DNA of 64,000 nucleotides from Nostoc sp. UHCC 0302 (GCF_038096175.1 NZ_CP151099.1:250501-314500); one strand, 5' to 3'; positions 18,780-28,133 are shown, counted from the stretch's first letter. Translations and numbers: made by a program. The notes: generated from the sequence alone by a model not told the origin.

Positions 18780-20534
18780 TTGAAAAGTAGACTTATTCGC
18801 GGCAGTCAACATCAAGCCTGGATGCTCGTTTGTTTACTAATTACGGGAATAAACGGAATTGTAGAAAAAGCGATCGCTAATCCTACTGAGTCAGGAGTAG
18901 AGACGCGATTAATCCCGTCTGTACAGGAGTCGGAAGTCAGAAGTCAGGAGTCAGTTATTTTTCCTTCATCTCCCCTTGCCCCTTTACCCCCTGCTCCCTT
19001 TCCCCCAAAAGATCCGATGGCGCAAGTTACATCGGTTTCTCAACTCAAGGACGTACAACCTACAGATTGGGCATTTCAAGCATTGCAGTCTTTGGTAGAA
19101 CGCTATGGTTGCATAGCAGGTTATCCAGATAGCAGCTATCGTGGTAATCGCGCTTTAACTCGGTATGAATTTGCTGCTGGTGTGAATGCTTGTTTAGATA
19201 GAGTCAATGAGTTAATTACTACAGCCACCAATGATTTGCTCACCCGCGAAGATTTAGCAACTCTGCAAAAATTACAGTCAGAGTTTGCACCTGAACTAGC
19301 AACTCTGCGGGGTCGTGTCGACACTTTAGAAGCCCGCTCCGCCGAAATCGCAGCCAATCAATTCTCAACCACGACTAAACTCAGCGGACTACTAATAGTT
19401 GCTGCTCAAGGACGGACTAGTAATCGTGGAGATGTGAATCCCAGAGACGGGGAAAAAGATACACGCGATGCTGGTACAAACATTAATGTCATGTCTCTAG
19501 CGCAGCTGTATTTAACTAGTCAAATTACCCCCCGTAGTTACTTATTTACAGGTCTTTTATCAGGTGAAGGTAGGAGTACGCCTAGATTTAACAATAGTGT
19601 TTCTCGTTATGATGTTCTACTTGGCTACGAATTTCCCACCGATGGCTTGATTGTAAGTGACCTCAACTATCACTGGCTGGTGACTGATAAGTTAGCAGTA
19701 ATGGTAGGAACAGAAGGCGTAAGTATGACAACTGCTTTCCGAGGCCCCAACAGGGTAGAAAGCGCTGCATCAGGCCCACTGTCTTATTTTGCCCAGAGAA
19801 ACCCGATTTTAAATATGGGGTACGGTCATGGTGGTATAGCTATTGATTGGCAATTTGCTAAACGTGCCAGCTTGCAGGCAATTTATTCTAGTTATCAACC
19901 AGGAAATCCTGGTATACGCAGCGGTTTATTTGACGGAAACACGACTACAGGTGTGCAATTGCTGCTAACACCAACTGATGCTGTTGATCTCAGCTTGTAT
20001 TACGTGAACAATTACTCTTCTAATGGTTGTTTACTCACTTTTGTGGGTGATGATTGCTTGACTGCGGTTAATTCAGCTACCGGAAAATCAGCACCCCTTC
20101 AAACCAACGCTGTTGGTGCGACTGTAAGTTGGCAACTTTCACCCCGTATTACTTTGGGTGGGTGGGGTGGTTACACTAGCTCTTACATTCCTGGACGCTC
20201 AGGAAGTGTAGAGACAACTAATTATATGGTGTTTCTGAATTTTCCTGATTTATTTGCCAAGGGCAATTTGGGCGGAATTTATGTTGGTCAACCGCCTAAA
20301 ATCACTAGTAGTAATCTTCCTGTAGGGAATAATGTACCTGATTTTATTAATACAGGTTTAGGACGAGCCGGAGGACAACCAGGAACGACTACTCAACTTG
20401 AAGCATTTTATCGTTTTCAGTTAACAGATAACATCAGCATTACACCAGGTATAATTCAATTTTGGGAACCTGGACACACACCAGATAGTGACCCAGTTAC
20501 TATCGGGATAGTACGGAGTACTTTTACCTTTTAA
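18780..20534 (+). CDS. SLH-domain iron-uptake-type porin
   Basis: A 584-residue outer-membrane protein of the cyanobacterial SLH/OprB porin family, many of which conduct inorganic iron and other small ions. The start is TTG at 18780, and a signal peptide follows (MLVCLLITGINGIVEKAIAN). Residues about 40-76 are encoded by repeat DNA and are Pro/Ser-rich. Then comes an SLH domain (TDWAFQALQSLVERYGCIAGYPDSSYRGNRALTRYE pattern), a coiled coil (LATLQKLQSEFAPELATLRGRVDTLEAR) and a C-terminal beta-barrel ending in GIVRSTFTF, with the expected terminal Phe. The SLH part probably binds peptidoglycan-linked polysaccharide. Confidence 0.9.
   Translation: MKSRLIRGSQHQAWMLVCLLITGINGIVEKAIANPTESGVETRLIPSVQESEVRSQESVIFPSSPLAPLPPAPFPPKDPMAQVTSVSQLKDVQPTDWAFQALQSLVERYGCIAGYPDSSYRGNRALTRYEFAAGVNACLDRVNELITTATNDLLTREDLATLQKLQSEFAPELATLRGRVDTLEARSAEIAANQFSTTTKLSGLLIVAAQGRTSNRGDVNPRDGEKDTRDAGTNINVMSLAQLYLTSQITPRSYLFTGLLSGEGRSTPRFNNSVSRYDVLLGYEFPTDGLIVSDLNYHWLVTDKLAVMVGTEGVSMTTAFRGPNRVESAASGPLSYFAQRNPILNMGYGHGGIAIDWQFAKRASLQAIYSSYQPGNPGIRSGLFDGNTTTGVQLLLTPTDAVDLSLYYVNNYSSNGCLLTFVGDDCLTAVNSATGKSAPLQTNAVGATVSWQLSPRITLGGWGGYTSSYIPGRSGSVETTNYMVFLNFPDLFAKGNLGGIYVGQPPKITSSNLPVGNNVPDFINTGLGRAGGQPGTTTQLEAFYRFQLTDNISITPGIIQFWEPGHTPDSDPVTIGIVRSTFTF
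18897..19008 (+). repeat. interspersed repeat inside the porin coding region
   Basis: The segment starts with the GTAGAGACGCGATTAATC unit seen at 14454. It continues with GTCAGAA/GTCAGGA heptamers and ends with CCCCTTGCCC/CTGCTCCC heptamers. It stays in frame and codes for a linker between signal peptide and SLH domain. Confidence 0.85.
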
Positions 20535-21126
20535 TACTGTTAGATAATACTTAAATATCTGTAAAAATGTTACTTACAACAGAATAAAGGCATTAGTCGT
20601 CAGAAGTCAACCCAATTAAAAATTAAAAATGTAAAATTAAAAATTGCAAGACGCTCCGCGTTAGCGGAGCTTTCGCTTTAGCGATACGCAGACTCGCTCT
20701 AAGCGTTCGCGTTAGCGTCTCGTAGAGAAGCTATGCCGTAAAGCCTGCGGCATAGCTCCGCTTAGGGCGCAGCCTCTCGTAGAGAAGGCTTTACGCTGCG
20801 CTATCAGTAGGGGCTTGAATCTACCACTGAGTAGACCAATAAATCAAAGATTTAGTGGGGGCTTGTACCCCAAATTAATTAAAATAAATACACAGAATAC
20901 AAAAATAATACATTATGAAATATAAATATAGTTAACCTTTATAATGTGTTTTTTATCGGACTTAAATATTGACATTATAAGAAAGTATGTATTTGACTAA
21001 ATAAGTTAACAAATCTATAAATAAAATCTGCTGAGTTTATGGAAGCGATCGCTCAAACTACTAATATCTATATATTAAACTCTTTGCCGAAGTCTAAAAG
21101 CAAAAATTAACGGCGCAGTAAGAGAT
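20535..21126. repeat. gene-free region with palindromic repeat cluster
   Basis: The block at 20648-20805 is a run of overlapping palindromes with words such as GCTCCGCGTTAGCGGAGC, CTATGCCGTAAAG and CTCGTAGAGAAG. After it, two GTGGGGGCTTGTACCCC-type hairpins lie at about 20808-20872. No gene is seen. Confidence 0.75.
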
Positions 21127-21156
21127 AAAAAAAAGGTTTGGCTCATCACCAAACCT
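21127..21156 (-). terminator. minus-strand intrinsic terminator
   Basis: Minus-strand stem AGGTTTGG / CCAAACCT with a seven-base loop, followed by eight Ts. It ends a putative minus-strand transcript with no recognised gene. Confidence 0.75.
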
Positions 21157-21214
21157 CAACATAAATCCAGTGCATAACAACATCCCGAATTAATTTACTC
21201 ATTATTATTTTCAT
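21146..21214 (-). CDS. possible 22-residue peptide
   Basis: ATG frame starting MKIIMSKLIRDVV, preceded by AGGA about nine bases upstream. Its last codons lie inside the terminator stem. It may be a real small peptide or a chance frame in an RNA gene. No family recognised. Confidence 0.25.
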   Translation of the reverse strand: MKIIMSKLIRDVVMHWIYVEVW

Positions 21215-21564
21215 AGGTCATCTTCCTATAGGATGTGTCCAAATAGCGTGAAACCTGATAAAGCATCATCCTGGTATACAAGAATGCTTAGAAAGTTTCA
21301 TTCTTCTGCATAGCTTATTTTCAGGCTATGTCAGCAATCTGAAAGCCTGAGAGTTGATTGATTATCTGCATTTGAAATCTGTAAAATACGTTAAACTCGG
21401 TTAGCAGAACGCCAGCTACTACTACTTGCGGAAAGTTTGCAACGCGTTGGCTTCCCTAGAATAATTTTATTTTTACTTGATAAATGACCTTTCAATTTGG
21501 TCATATAACTATAAATATTGTTACATCTAAAATTTTAATTCAAGCATTTTTATGTGTAGCGAGC

Positions 21565-21592
21565 AAAAAAAAAGACGGGTTTTATCCCGTCT
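21565..21592 (-). terminator. minus-strand intrinsic terminator
   Basis: Minus-strand stem AGACGGG / CCCGTCT with a six-base loop, followed by nine Ts. Confidence 0.75.
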
Positions 21593-21800
21593 AGATAGCT
21601 TGAAAGTATTAATACATCTTAGACTCTAAAAAAATAGCGCAAATAAAATTTAATAGATTGCCATATTGGCCATTAAAGTAATAAAAGAACGGTAATTTAT
21701 TCCGTGCTAAATATTTTAACTATAGTTCATACCTGTAATTATTTTTAACATATCATATAAGCCTTGCAATATTATGCCAAAATGCCAAATACTTAAACAC

Positions 21801-21825
21801 AAAAAAGACGGGATTGAACCCGCCC
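21801..21825 (-). terminator. minus-strand intrinsic terminator, weaker
   Basis: Minus-strand CGGG / CCCG stem (longer with mismatches) followed by GTCTTTTTT. Its sequence is similar to the terminator at 21565. Confidence 0.55.
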
Positions 21826-22059
21826 TTGGTATAACAAGTAAAAACATCTTGGTAATTTCTACAATATATCAAACTACCAAAATAACAACTTGCCAAAATG
21901 CCTAATCATTACAGATAAAAGATATAGATTAATTTTTCTCTATAAAGATAAAAATAGAAGTAGTAAAATTTACACGATAAAAAACTAATTGCTACTAAAA
22001 ATATCAACTTATAAATTGCAAAAAAACATTTTAAATGAAAATCTTATTGAAAAAGAATT

Positions 22060-22500
22060 CAGAAGCGATGCCCTGAGCCTGTCGAAGGGTCAGAATGGGC
22101 TGCGCCCCGCTACGCTAACAGGAGCGGAGCCGGAGACGCTCCGCCTCCGGTCAAAATCAATACTTCGACTACGCTTAGTAACCATCAGTGGGGGATTCAT
22201 ACCCGCCACTGAATTGTTGCACCACAAAACAAGAAAATTTGGTGGGGGACTTAAACCCGTTTATACTCCTACGGGGAAGCAAGCTACATCCGCCAGCGAT
22301 GCACTGAGTTTCGACTACTTCGGCTACTTCGACTACGCTCAGCACAAGTGCGCCCTTGCCTGCGGGACGCTCCGCGAACGGCTACGCTCAGGACAGGCTC
22401 AGCACAAGTGCGCGGAAATCGAGCGAAGTCGAGATTCAACTACCGTTTGCTTTACCCCTCCGGGGAAGCAAGCTACGCCAAGCGTCCCGCACACATATCA
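22060..22500. repeat. mixed interspersed repeat field
   Basis: Contains CTGAGCCTGTCGAAGG, a GCGGAGCCGGAGACGCTCCGC palindrome, two GTGGGGGATTCATACCCGCC-type hairpins (about 22190-22215 and 22230-22262) and two GGGGAAGCAAGCTAC units (22273, 22462). The last unit recurs at 52469 and, inverted, at 63638. Long open frames across it are made of repeats. Confidence 0.85.
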
Positions 22501-22781
22501 AAAACTGGTAAAAAGTTTGCTCTGACTAATCTTGCTACAGACATCCAGTTGAGCCTGCTGATTAGCAGCGTTATTAGCATAAATATATCAAGTTCTGGCT
22601 CAGCGATCGCTTTTATTACATCCCAAAACAAAAATATTACCAGCAAGTTTCAACTGGCTAAAATACAGTAGGGTAATACAGCTAGCTGTATTACCCTACA
22701 TTTCTCCTCAATTCACACCAAGAGAGCTATTTATTGAATGCAGGAACCCTCAGCCATAAAGGGTGAGGTACTTCATGCAAA

Positions 22782-23804
22782 CTACAGTGAGTCTATAAAC
22801 TGCTCTACTTTTTCTTGGAGTGGTTGATATTCGATTTGCTTGGCTAATTGATGGGCATTTTGGTAGCAAGATCGCGCCAATTTCTTGCGTTTCCTGATGG
22901 CGTAAAGGCTGCCCATATTTAACAAAGTTGAAATTTCTCCGGGAGAGTCGCTCAGTTGTTGATAAATTGCGATCGCTTGTTTGTAGTATTTCAAGGCGAG
23001 GCGGTGATCTGTAAGAATACTGTATGTAAAACCAATGTTGTGAAGCGTTGTTGCTTCACCAGAGCGATCGCTTAATGCGCGACGTGTCAAAAGAACTTGA
23101 TGGTAGAGCAACAGCGCTTGTTTCGGTTGTCCTAAATCACTGTACATCGAGGCGATGTTGTTCAAGGTAGTGGCTTCGCCAACTATATTTTTTACCGCCC
23201 TTTGAATTGGCAGTGCTTCTTGAAAATATTTGAGAGCTTCTTCAAACTTGCCCAAGGTACTATAGGCAAAGCCAATCCCGTTGAGCGTTGTCGCCTCACC
23301 AGAAAAGTCTCCTATAAATCGACGTATTGACAAAATTTGGTGTTGTAGTAGCAGCGCCCGTTTCGGTTCTCCCAACCGGGTATAAATCAGTGCTACATCA
23401 TTGAGAGTCGAAATTTCCCCTTGAGTATCTTGCAATTTTCTCAAGATTGGCAGCGCTTGCTCAAAGTAGTCTAATGCTTGCAAAAACTGCCCTAGACGGG
23501 CGTAGGTAGAACCCAAATTGCTGAGTGCAATTGCTTCTCCTCGCTGGTTACCTAGTTCTTGAGCAACCAAAAGCGCCTGATGAAAGCACTCTAATGCTTT
23601 TTGAGGTTGCGAGCAACCAAGGTGAGCTAAACCAATGTCGTTCAATGTGTAGCCTTCTCTGGCTCGGTCTGCGATCGCTCTAGCTAACTCTAGATTCTCA
23701 CTGGCGAAATCAAGATATTCTTGAAATTTCCCCTGCTTGTAGTAGAGGCTAGCTTCATCACGACGTTTTTCCCACTCTTTGACTTGATTAAAAGGTTGCG
23801 TCAT
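22782..23804 (-). CDS. tetratricopeptide repeat protein
   Basis: A 340-residue soluble protein built of about seven TPR units of roughly 40 residues. The recurring pattern is GEATTLNNIAxxYSxLGQPxxALxxYHQAL. There is no signal peptide, membrane span or enzymatic domain. This TPR_12 type is a protein-binding scaffold and is very common in filamentous cyanobacteria; the partner is unknown. It is monocistronic, with gene-free flanks on both sides. Confidence 0.9.
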   Translation of the reverse strand: MTQPFNQVKEWEKRRDEASLYYKQGKFQEYLDFASENLELARAIADRAREGYTLNDIGLAHLGCSQPQKALECFHQALLVAQELGNQRGEAIALSNLGSTYARLGQFLQALDYFEQALPILRKLQDTQGEISTLNDVALIYTRLGEPKRALLLQHQILSIRRFIGDFSGEATTLNGIGFAYSTLGKFEEALKYFQEALPIQRAVKNIVGEATTLNNIASMYSDLGQPKQALLLYHQVLLTRRALSDRSGEATTLHNIGFTYSILTDHRLALKYYKQAIAIYQQLSDSPGEISTLLNMGSLYAIRKRKKLARSCYQNAHQLAKQIEYQPLQEKVEQFIDSL

Positions 23805-24306
23805 CTCACCTCGGTTGCACTCTTTGATAAGTAGCTCGATTCTGATTGGGCGAATCCCTCTTAGGGATTAACCCTCTTAGGTTACCCAAATTGGATTAAC
23901 CATTATTCTCTACCTTTAGATACAAGACGTAAACAGAGAAGTGTAGTATCTTTCCATACTTACGAAGCGATTACTACAAAATTCATCAGCTGAAATCCGC
24001 GCTGCATAGCCTAAATTCAGCATTAGAGGGGCAGTAAGGTAGAACCAGAAGAGGCAAGATAATGTTAACGTTTCATTAACTTAGGTAAAGGATTATTAAT
24101 CCTATTGCTCAAACTACCCAAGATTCGGTTATCGACTCCATATATTTTTCTAATAGATTCAACATTGAGCTAGTTGCACTTAAGAGCAAACTCAATCCAA
24201 ATAATTTAAATTGATTTAAATTATTACTTAGCAGAATTTCTATTCTGTTTTGGAACCGAGACAAAAGGGATGGCTTGAGCTTTCCTAATCCTGTTAAAAT
24301 GCTTCG
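23805..24306. other. divergent intergenic region
   Basis: No gene seen. A small dyad AATCCCT CTT AGGGATT lies at about 23850-23866 near the TPR promoter side. Otherwise AT-rich and featureless. Confidence 0.45.
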
Positions 24307-25155
24307 ATGTTAAAAAAGCAACATACATTAAACAAGAAATCCGGTTGGTCTTTAGATGAGCGAGATCCAAGATTCATCGAATCTCTGATGCCTCTATTAG
24401 GCTTTTTCTATCACTACTACTTTCGAGTTCAAACTAGTGGCTGGGATAACATTCCAGCTCAGGAAAAAGTCTTATTTGTCGGTTCTCACAATGGCGGGCT
24501 GGCGGCTCCTGATATGCTGATGATGATGTACGATTGGTTTCAAAGATTTGGTGTTGAGCGCCCTGTCTACGGACTGATGCATCCTAAAGTTTGGCAGGTT
24601 AGCCCCGAAATAGCGCAACAAGTTGCCAAGGCTGGAGCAATCGTAGCTCATCCGAAAATGGCTTACGCTGCTTTGCGCTCTGGAGCTAGCGTGTTAGTTT
24701 ATCCAGGTGGAGCAGAAGATGTGTTTCGACCACATCATTTACGTAACAAAATCTATTTTGCGGGACGACAAGGATTTATCAAGTTAGCACTACGCGAAAA
24801 TGTGCCAATTGTACCTATGATTTCTAGCGGCGCTCACGATACGCTAATTGTACTAGCTGATTTCTACAAAGTTGTGCGCCGACTTCATGAGTGGGGGATG
24901 CCTTGGCTATTAGGAATTGATCCAGAAGTCTTTCCTATTTATCTGGGGCTACCTTGGGGATTAGCTCTCGGCCCACTGCCTAATATTCCATTACCTGTGC
25001 CTATCTACACACGGGTTTGTCCCCCGATCGTATTTGAACGTTACGGTCGGGAAGCCGCAAGCGATCGCCATTATGTTAATGAATGTTATGAGTTAGTTGT
25101 GAGTAAGATGCAGCACGAGTTAGACAATTTGGTAAAACTAAGTGCCAAGTCATAG
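24307..25155 (+). CDS. lysophospholipid/DGAT2-like acyltransferase
   Basis: A 282-residue protein of the PlsC/DGAT2-like superfamily. The likely catalytic region is VGSHNGGLAAPD (His spaced further from Asp than the classic HX4D). It is followed by VYPGGAEDVFRPHHLRN and GFIKLALRENVPIVPM, which match the glycerol-binding and phosphate-binding blocks. The pattern recalls the Synechocystis slr2103-type enzymes, implicated in neutral lipid or acyl-plastoquinol synthesis; that link is from memory. Only a moderately hydrophobic stretch near residue 215 is seen, so it may be membrane-associated rather than integral. Confidence 0.85.
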   Translation: MLKKQHTLNKKSGWSLDERDPRFIESLMPLLGFFYHYYFRVQTSGWDNIPAQEKVLFVGSHNGGLAAPDMLMMMYDWFQRFGVERPVYGLMHPKVWQVSPEIAQQVAKAGAIVAHPKMAYAALRSGASVLVYPGGAEDVFRPHHLRNKIYFAGRQGFIKLALRENVPIVPMISSGAHDTLIVLADFYKVVRRLHEWGMPWLLGIDPEVFPIYLGLPWGLALGPLPNIPLPVPIYTRVCPPIVFERYGREAASDRHYVNECYELVVSKMQHELDNLVKLSAKS

Positions 25156-25241
25156 GCAAGCAACAAGATTTTGAGGACTAACGGCTAAACTCACTGAATG
25201 GCAAACGAGTTAGTAGACTTAGCCGTAGGCTTTACCACTAT

Positions 25242-25271
25242 CTATTCACTTTCATCCAGAAGCAGTTTCAC
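25242..25271 (-). pseudogene. remnant of a DUF5615 PIN-like toxin gene
   Basis: GTG overlaps the TGA of the DUF433 gene (GTGA), the usual coupling in these modules. The frame reads MKLLLDES, the typical start of DUF5615 toxins, then Glu and a stop. The rest of the gene is absent and the following DNA is unrelated. Confidence 0.6.
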
Positions 25272-25492
25272 AAAGTTACCACGAATAACTTTTTCTCGCG
25301 GTCAGCAGCAAAAGCAAGACAAGCTTTGATGTCTTCGGAGGTAAGTTCAGAAAAATCTTCCAGAATTTCTGCTTCCGTCATGCCACCTGCAAGATACTCT
25401 AAAATGTCGTACACTGTGATTCGCATTCCGCGAATACAAGGTTTACCACTGCGTTTACCTGGTTCGAGCGTGATGATGTTGTCGTAGTTCAT
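25268..25492 (-). CDS. DUF433 antitoxin
   Basis: A 74-residue protein with the DUF433 signature: an N-terminal strand segment, GKPCIRGMRITVYDILEYLAGGMTEAEILEDFSELTSEDIKA-type helix-turn-helix and a final AFAADRE helix. DUF433 proteins act as antitoxins to DUF5615 PIN-like toxins (VapB45-type pairs). The expected toxin gene overlaps the stop here but is cut to eight recognisable codons, so this antitoxin is an orphan. Confidence 0.85.
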   Translation of the reverse strand: MNYDNIITLEPGKRSGKPCIRGMRITVYDILEYLAGGMTEAEILEDFSELTSEDIKACLAFAADREKKLFVVTL

Positions 25493-25539
25493 GAGTCAGG
25501 GGCGATTTTGCTTATAATAGGCAGTGTAATCTGCATAAT

Positions 25540-25908
25540 TTAGAATGAAGCACTGGCTATCTCATCAGACACAGCAAAATATTTACGTGTAAATTCAATA
25601 GCTTCTTGCTGATCAAAACCTTTACAGGTATAAATTACTATCGAGAAAAATTTGGCATTACTCCAAATATATGCTGAAATACCAGAATCAATCAGAGGTA
25701 CAAAGGCATCATATCCAGAGTTTTCTTCCTTACCCATACCTGAAGCCGGCACAAAAACGATAGGCTCACCATAAGTGCGAAGATTTAGATGTGCTGCCAG
25801 ATTGAGAAGATATTTTTCCAATATCTGCTTGTCTAAATCAATAGTGTAAAAACCTTCAATGAGCAGCCTCTGCCGAAAAATGCTTGGTGCAAGATTTTTC
25901 ATATACAT
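25540..25908 (-). CDS. S-adenosylmethionine decarboxylase-like small protein
   Basis: A 122-residue protein resembling the SpeH type of AdoMet decarboxylase. The segment VPLIDSGISAYIWSNAKFFSIVIYTC aligns by eye with the maturation region ESHISIHTWPE...VDVFTC. The Ser that would become the pyruvoyl group is present (Ser75), but it follows Asp rather than Glu. The His of the HIS motif is replaced (GIS), while the proton-donor Cys is kept (Cys95). A true decarboxylase in spermidine synthesis is possible, but a divergent or non-catalytic member is equally likely. No ribosome site is clear; no spermidine synthase is nearby. Confidence 0.6.
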   Translation of the reverse strand: MYMKNLAPSIFRQRLLIEGFYTIDLDKQILEKYLLNLAAHLNLRTYGEPIVFVPASGMGKEENSGYDAFVPLIDSGISAYIWSNAKFFSIVIYTCKGFDQQEAIEFTRKYFAVSDEIASASF

Positions 25909-26084
25909 TTGGATTAATTTAATTTCACTTTATTAGGATTTGCTCAACGTAATCAATAATCATTCTGCCCGTCCCAATTACCGCATGAATTGAGCAACAG
26001 CAGCAACACCGTCTGCTACGCTTAAAGGTGCTTGTTGCTGGGGCGAAATGAGCAGTCGAGCAGAAACTTACGCGAAGGAATTGA

Positions 26085-26357
26085 TTAGCCGTTTTGAATA
26101 TTGCGATCGCCTTTTATAAACCTGTACCAATTGATCTGTCTGAAATTTAAAATAGTCACACGACTAGGATTTGCTGCCCGAAACATCTGGCTAGTAATCA
26201 TAGCAACGATCATTTGGGACAAACCTGTCTGCAAATTATCAGCTTGCACAATCACAGCAGGTCGTGTTTTAGCAGTAGTCAGATTAGAATTGGGAAATAG
26301 CACTAGAACAACATCACCCCGCTTCAAGGTTTGTTTTGGCTGCGTCATAGTTGTCAT
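26085..26357 (-). pseudogene. PemK/MazF-type toxin with altered C-terminus
   Basis: A 90-residue frame starting like a MazF/PemK endoribonuclease: LKRGDVVLVLFPNSNLTTAKTRPAVIVQAD, then MIVAMITSQM and NPSRVTI. After residue 70 the frame gives an unrelated tail. In another reading frame the DNA codes for TDQLVQVYKR, which fits the normal C-terminal part of the family. The residues between (GLL.DSVV type) are missing. A deletion with frameshift has therefore probably inactivated the toxin. It overlaps the antitoxin gene by 44 bases. Confidence 0.7.
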
Positions 26358-26574
26358 AGATACTCATTTCTGGACTATCCCAATCATCTGCAAAGGTTGC
26401 TAAATTACCTCGTAAAATCTCAGCCTGCGCTTGGTTAATTTCTTGGGAGGCCAGGTTAATTTCATTTGTTTTCATGAAAGTGACAATTACTCGTATTCCT
26501 TCTTCTACATCTGTGAGTTGTTCAGTAAGTTCCACCCGACCATTACGATAAATCCCTTCAACACTACTGGACAC
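26314..26574 (-). CDS. antitoxin of the PemK/MazF locus
   Basis: An 86-residue protein with an N-terminal DUF104/AbrB-like beta segment (GIYRNGRVELTEQLTDVEEGIRVIVTF) and an acidic C-terminal part likely to wrap the toxin. The start is GTG at 26574, preceded by GAGGTGA. Its 3' end overlaps the toxin frame by 44 bases, a typical coupled toxin-antitoxin order. Because the toxin looks broken, the antitoxin may be relict. Confidence 0.75.
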   Translation of the reverse strand: MSSSVEGIYRNGRVELTEQLTDVEEGIRVIVTFMKTNEINLASQEINQAQAEILRGNLATFADDWDSPEMSIYDNYDAAKTNLEAG

Positions 26575-26673
26575 TTGTCACCTCACTGCTTGTGAATGAT
26601 TCAACTGCTTTCAACTTAGCAAGGGTATATTAATTTTTTTTCCCTAATAAAACACACTTGCTAAGTCTAAGCA

Positions 26674-28038
26674 TTAGACTGGCATTGCTTCACGCACCTC
26701 TACTGGTTCACCAGTCAAGCTGAAAGGACGAACTTCGGTGATTTTTACCTTCACTAATTGCCCTTTGAGTTCGTTAATATCGCCAGTGAAGAACGTTAAA
26801 CGATTACCACCTGTGCGTCCCATCACCTGAGTTTTATCTTTGGGGTTTTGGTCTTCTACTAATACTTCTTCAATCCGTCCAAAGTAACGTTGCGATCGCT
26901 CGGCTACTTTTATATTTACCAAATGATTGAGCCGTTGTAGGCGATCGCTTTTTACTTCTTCACTCAGTTGATTTTGCCACAAGGCTGCGGGTGTGCCAGG
27001 ACGGGGCGAATATGCTGCTGTGTTCAGCATATCAAAGCCAATATCTTCCACCAGTTTCAAGGTGTTTTCAAACTGTTGTTCTGTTTCTCCTGGGAAACCC
27101 ACAATCGCATCAGCACTAATCGACGCATCTGGCATATACCGCCGAATCATCGAGACAATTCGGCGATATTTTTCCTGGGTATAACCTCGTGACATTGCTT
27201 TTAAAAGCTCGTTATCCCCAGATTGAAAAGGAACGTGAAAGTGTTCGCACACCTTGGGTAACTCAGCACAAGCCCGAATTAGCCGCTCAGTGAAATAACG
27301 CGGATGACTGGTAGCAAATCTTATCCGCTCAATTCCTGGGACGTCATGCACGTAATACAGCAAATCTGTGAAAGTGTGCAAATGCCTGCCTTCTGGGGTG
27401 ACTCCAGGCAAATCTCTGCCGTAAGCATCAATATTTTGACCAAGGAGCGTAATTTCTTTATAACCTTGTCGTCCTAGTTCTTCGATTTCAGCGCGAATGG
27501 CTTCCGGTGTCCGAGATTGTTCTACACCACGCACGTTTGGAACAACGCAGTAAGTACAGCGTTCGTTACAGCCGTAAATCACATTCACCCAAGCGCTCAC
27601 TTTACTATCCCGACGCGGTTGGGTGATATCTTCAATAATGTGAACTGCCTCAGTTGCTACAACTTGATTCCCGTCAAACACAGACTCCAGCAAATCTTTG
27701 AGACGGTTGGCGTGTTGTGGCCCCATTACTAAGTCTAATTCTGGCACGCGTCGCAACAGTGCTTCGCCTTCTTGCTGGGCAACGCAACCAGCGACAATTA
27801 GTGTTAAATCTGGCTGCTCATGCTTGCGCTTAGCTTGTCTACCAAGGTAAGAGTAGACCTTTTGCTCGGCATTATCGCGAATGGTGCAGGTATTGTAGAG
27901 AATTACATTTGCATTATTTGGGTCTTCCGACCATTCAAAGCCCATGTCTTCTAAAACGCCAGCCATGCGCTCTGAGTCGGCTTTATTCATCTGGCAACCG
28001 AAGGTAGTAATGTGGTAGCGGCGGTTGGAAGTGGTCAT
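26674..28038 (-). CDS. miaB: tRNA-2-methylthio-N6-dimethylallyladenosine synthase
   Basis: A radical-SAM methylthiotransferase that adds a methylthio group to i6A37 in tRNAs. The 454-residue protein has the N-terminal MTTase domain with three cluster Cys ([23 protein letters not shown]) and the radical-SAM CxxxCxxC in [12 protein letters not shown]-terminal TRAM domain follows ([10 protein letters not shown]...[13 protein letters not shown]). The ATG at 28038 is used rather than an in-frame TTG two codons upstream. The order of cluster residues matches MiaB better than RimO or MtaB. Confidence 0.95.
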   Translation of the reverse strand: MTTSNRRYHITTFGCQMNKADSERMAGVLEDMGFEWSEDPNNANVILYNTCTIRDNAEQKVYSYLGRQAKRKHEQPDLTLIVAGCVAQQEGEALLRRVPELDLVMGPQHANRLKDLLESVFDGNQVVATEAVHIIEDITQPRRDSKVSAWVNVIYGCNERCTYCVVPNVRGVEQSRTPEAIRAEIEELGRQGYKEITLLGQNIDAYGRDLPGVTPEGRHLHTFTDLLYYVHDVPGIERIRFATSHPRYFTERLIRACAELPKVCEHFHVPFQSGDNELLKAMSRGYTQEKYRRIVSMIRRYMPDASISADAIVGFPGETEQQFENTLKLVEDIGFDMLNTAAYSPRPGTPAALWQNQLSEEVKSDRLQRLNHLVNIKVAERSQRYFGRIEEVLVEDQNPKDKTQVMGRTGGNRLTFFTGDINELKGQLVKVKITEVRPFSLTGEPVEVREAMPV

Positions 28039-28133
28039 GGGCAATTATGCTTAACTTGTGTAATGTATATCTGCTTTATTTCTATTCTATTAGAGTATAG
28101 AAAAGGCTACCCGATGCAGAGGCGATCGCTTTT

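Larger units (their letters stand above)
21157..21988. other. AT-rich region with minus-strand terminators and no large gene
   Basis: No frame of coding quality on either strand. Intrinsic terminators at 21565 and 21801 point to minus-strand transcripts, perhaps small RNAs. Confidence 0.5.

Noticed and set aside
21801-21825. Resemblance to a tRNA T-arm or a CRISPR repeat (GGGATTGAACCC)
   Set aside because: No cloverleaf, no repeated spacing; it fits a minus-strand terminator better.
21989-22525. 178-residue open frame on the plus strand
   Set aside because: Most of it is interspersed repeat DNA (CCTGAGCCTGTCGAAGG, GGGGAAGCAAGCTAC units); no protein-like pattern.
22348-22671. 107-residue open frame on the plus strand
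   Set aside because: Starts in the same repeats and has no ribosome site or domain.
23845-23880. CCCTCTTAGGG words resembling cyanobacterial CRISPR repeats
   Set aside because: Only two short occurrences and no spacer array.
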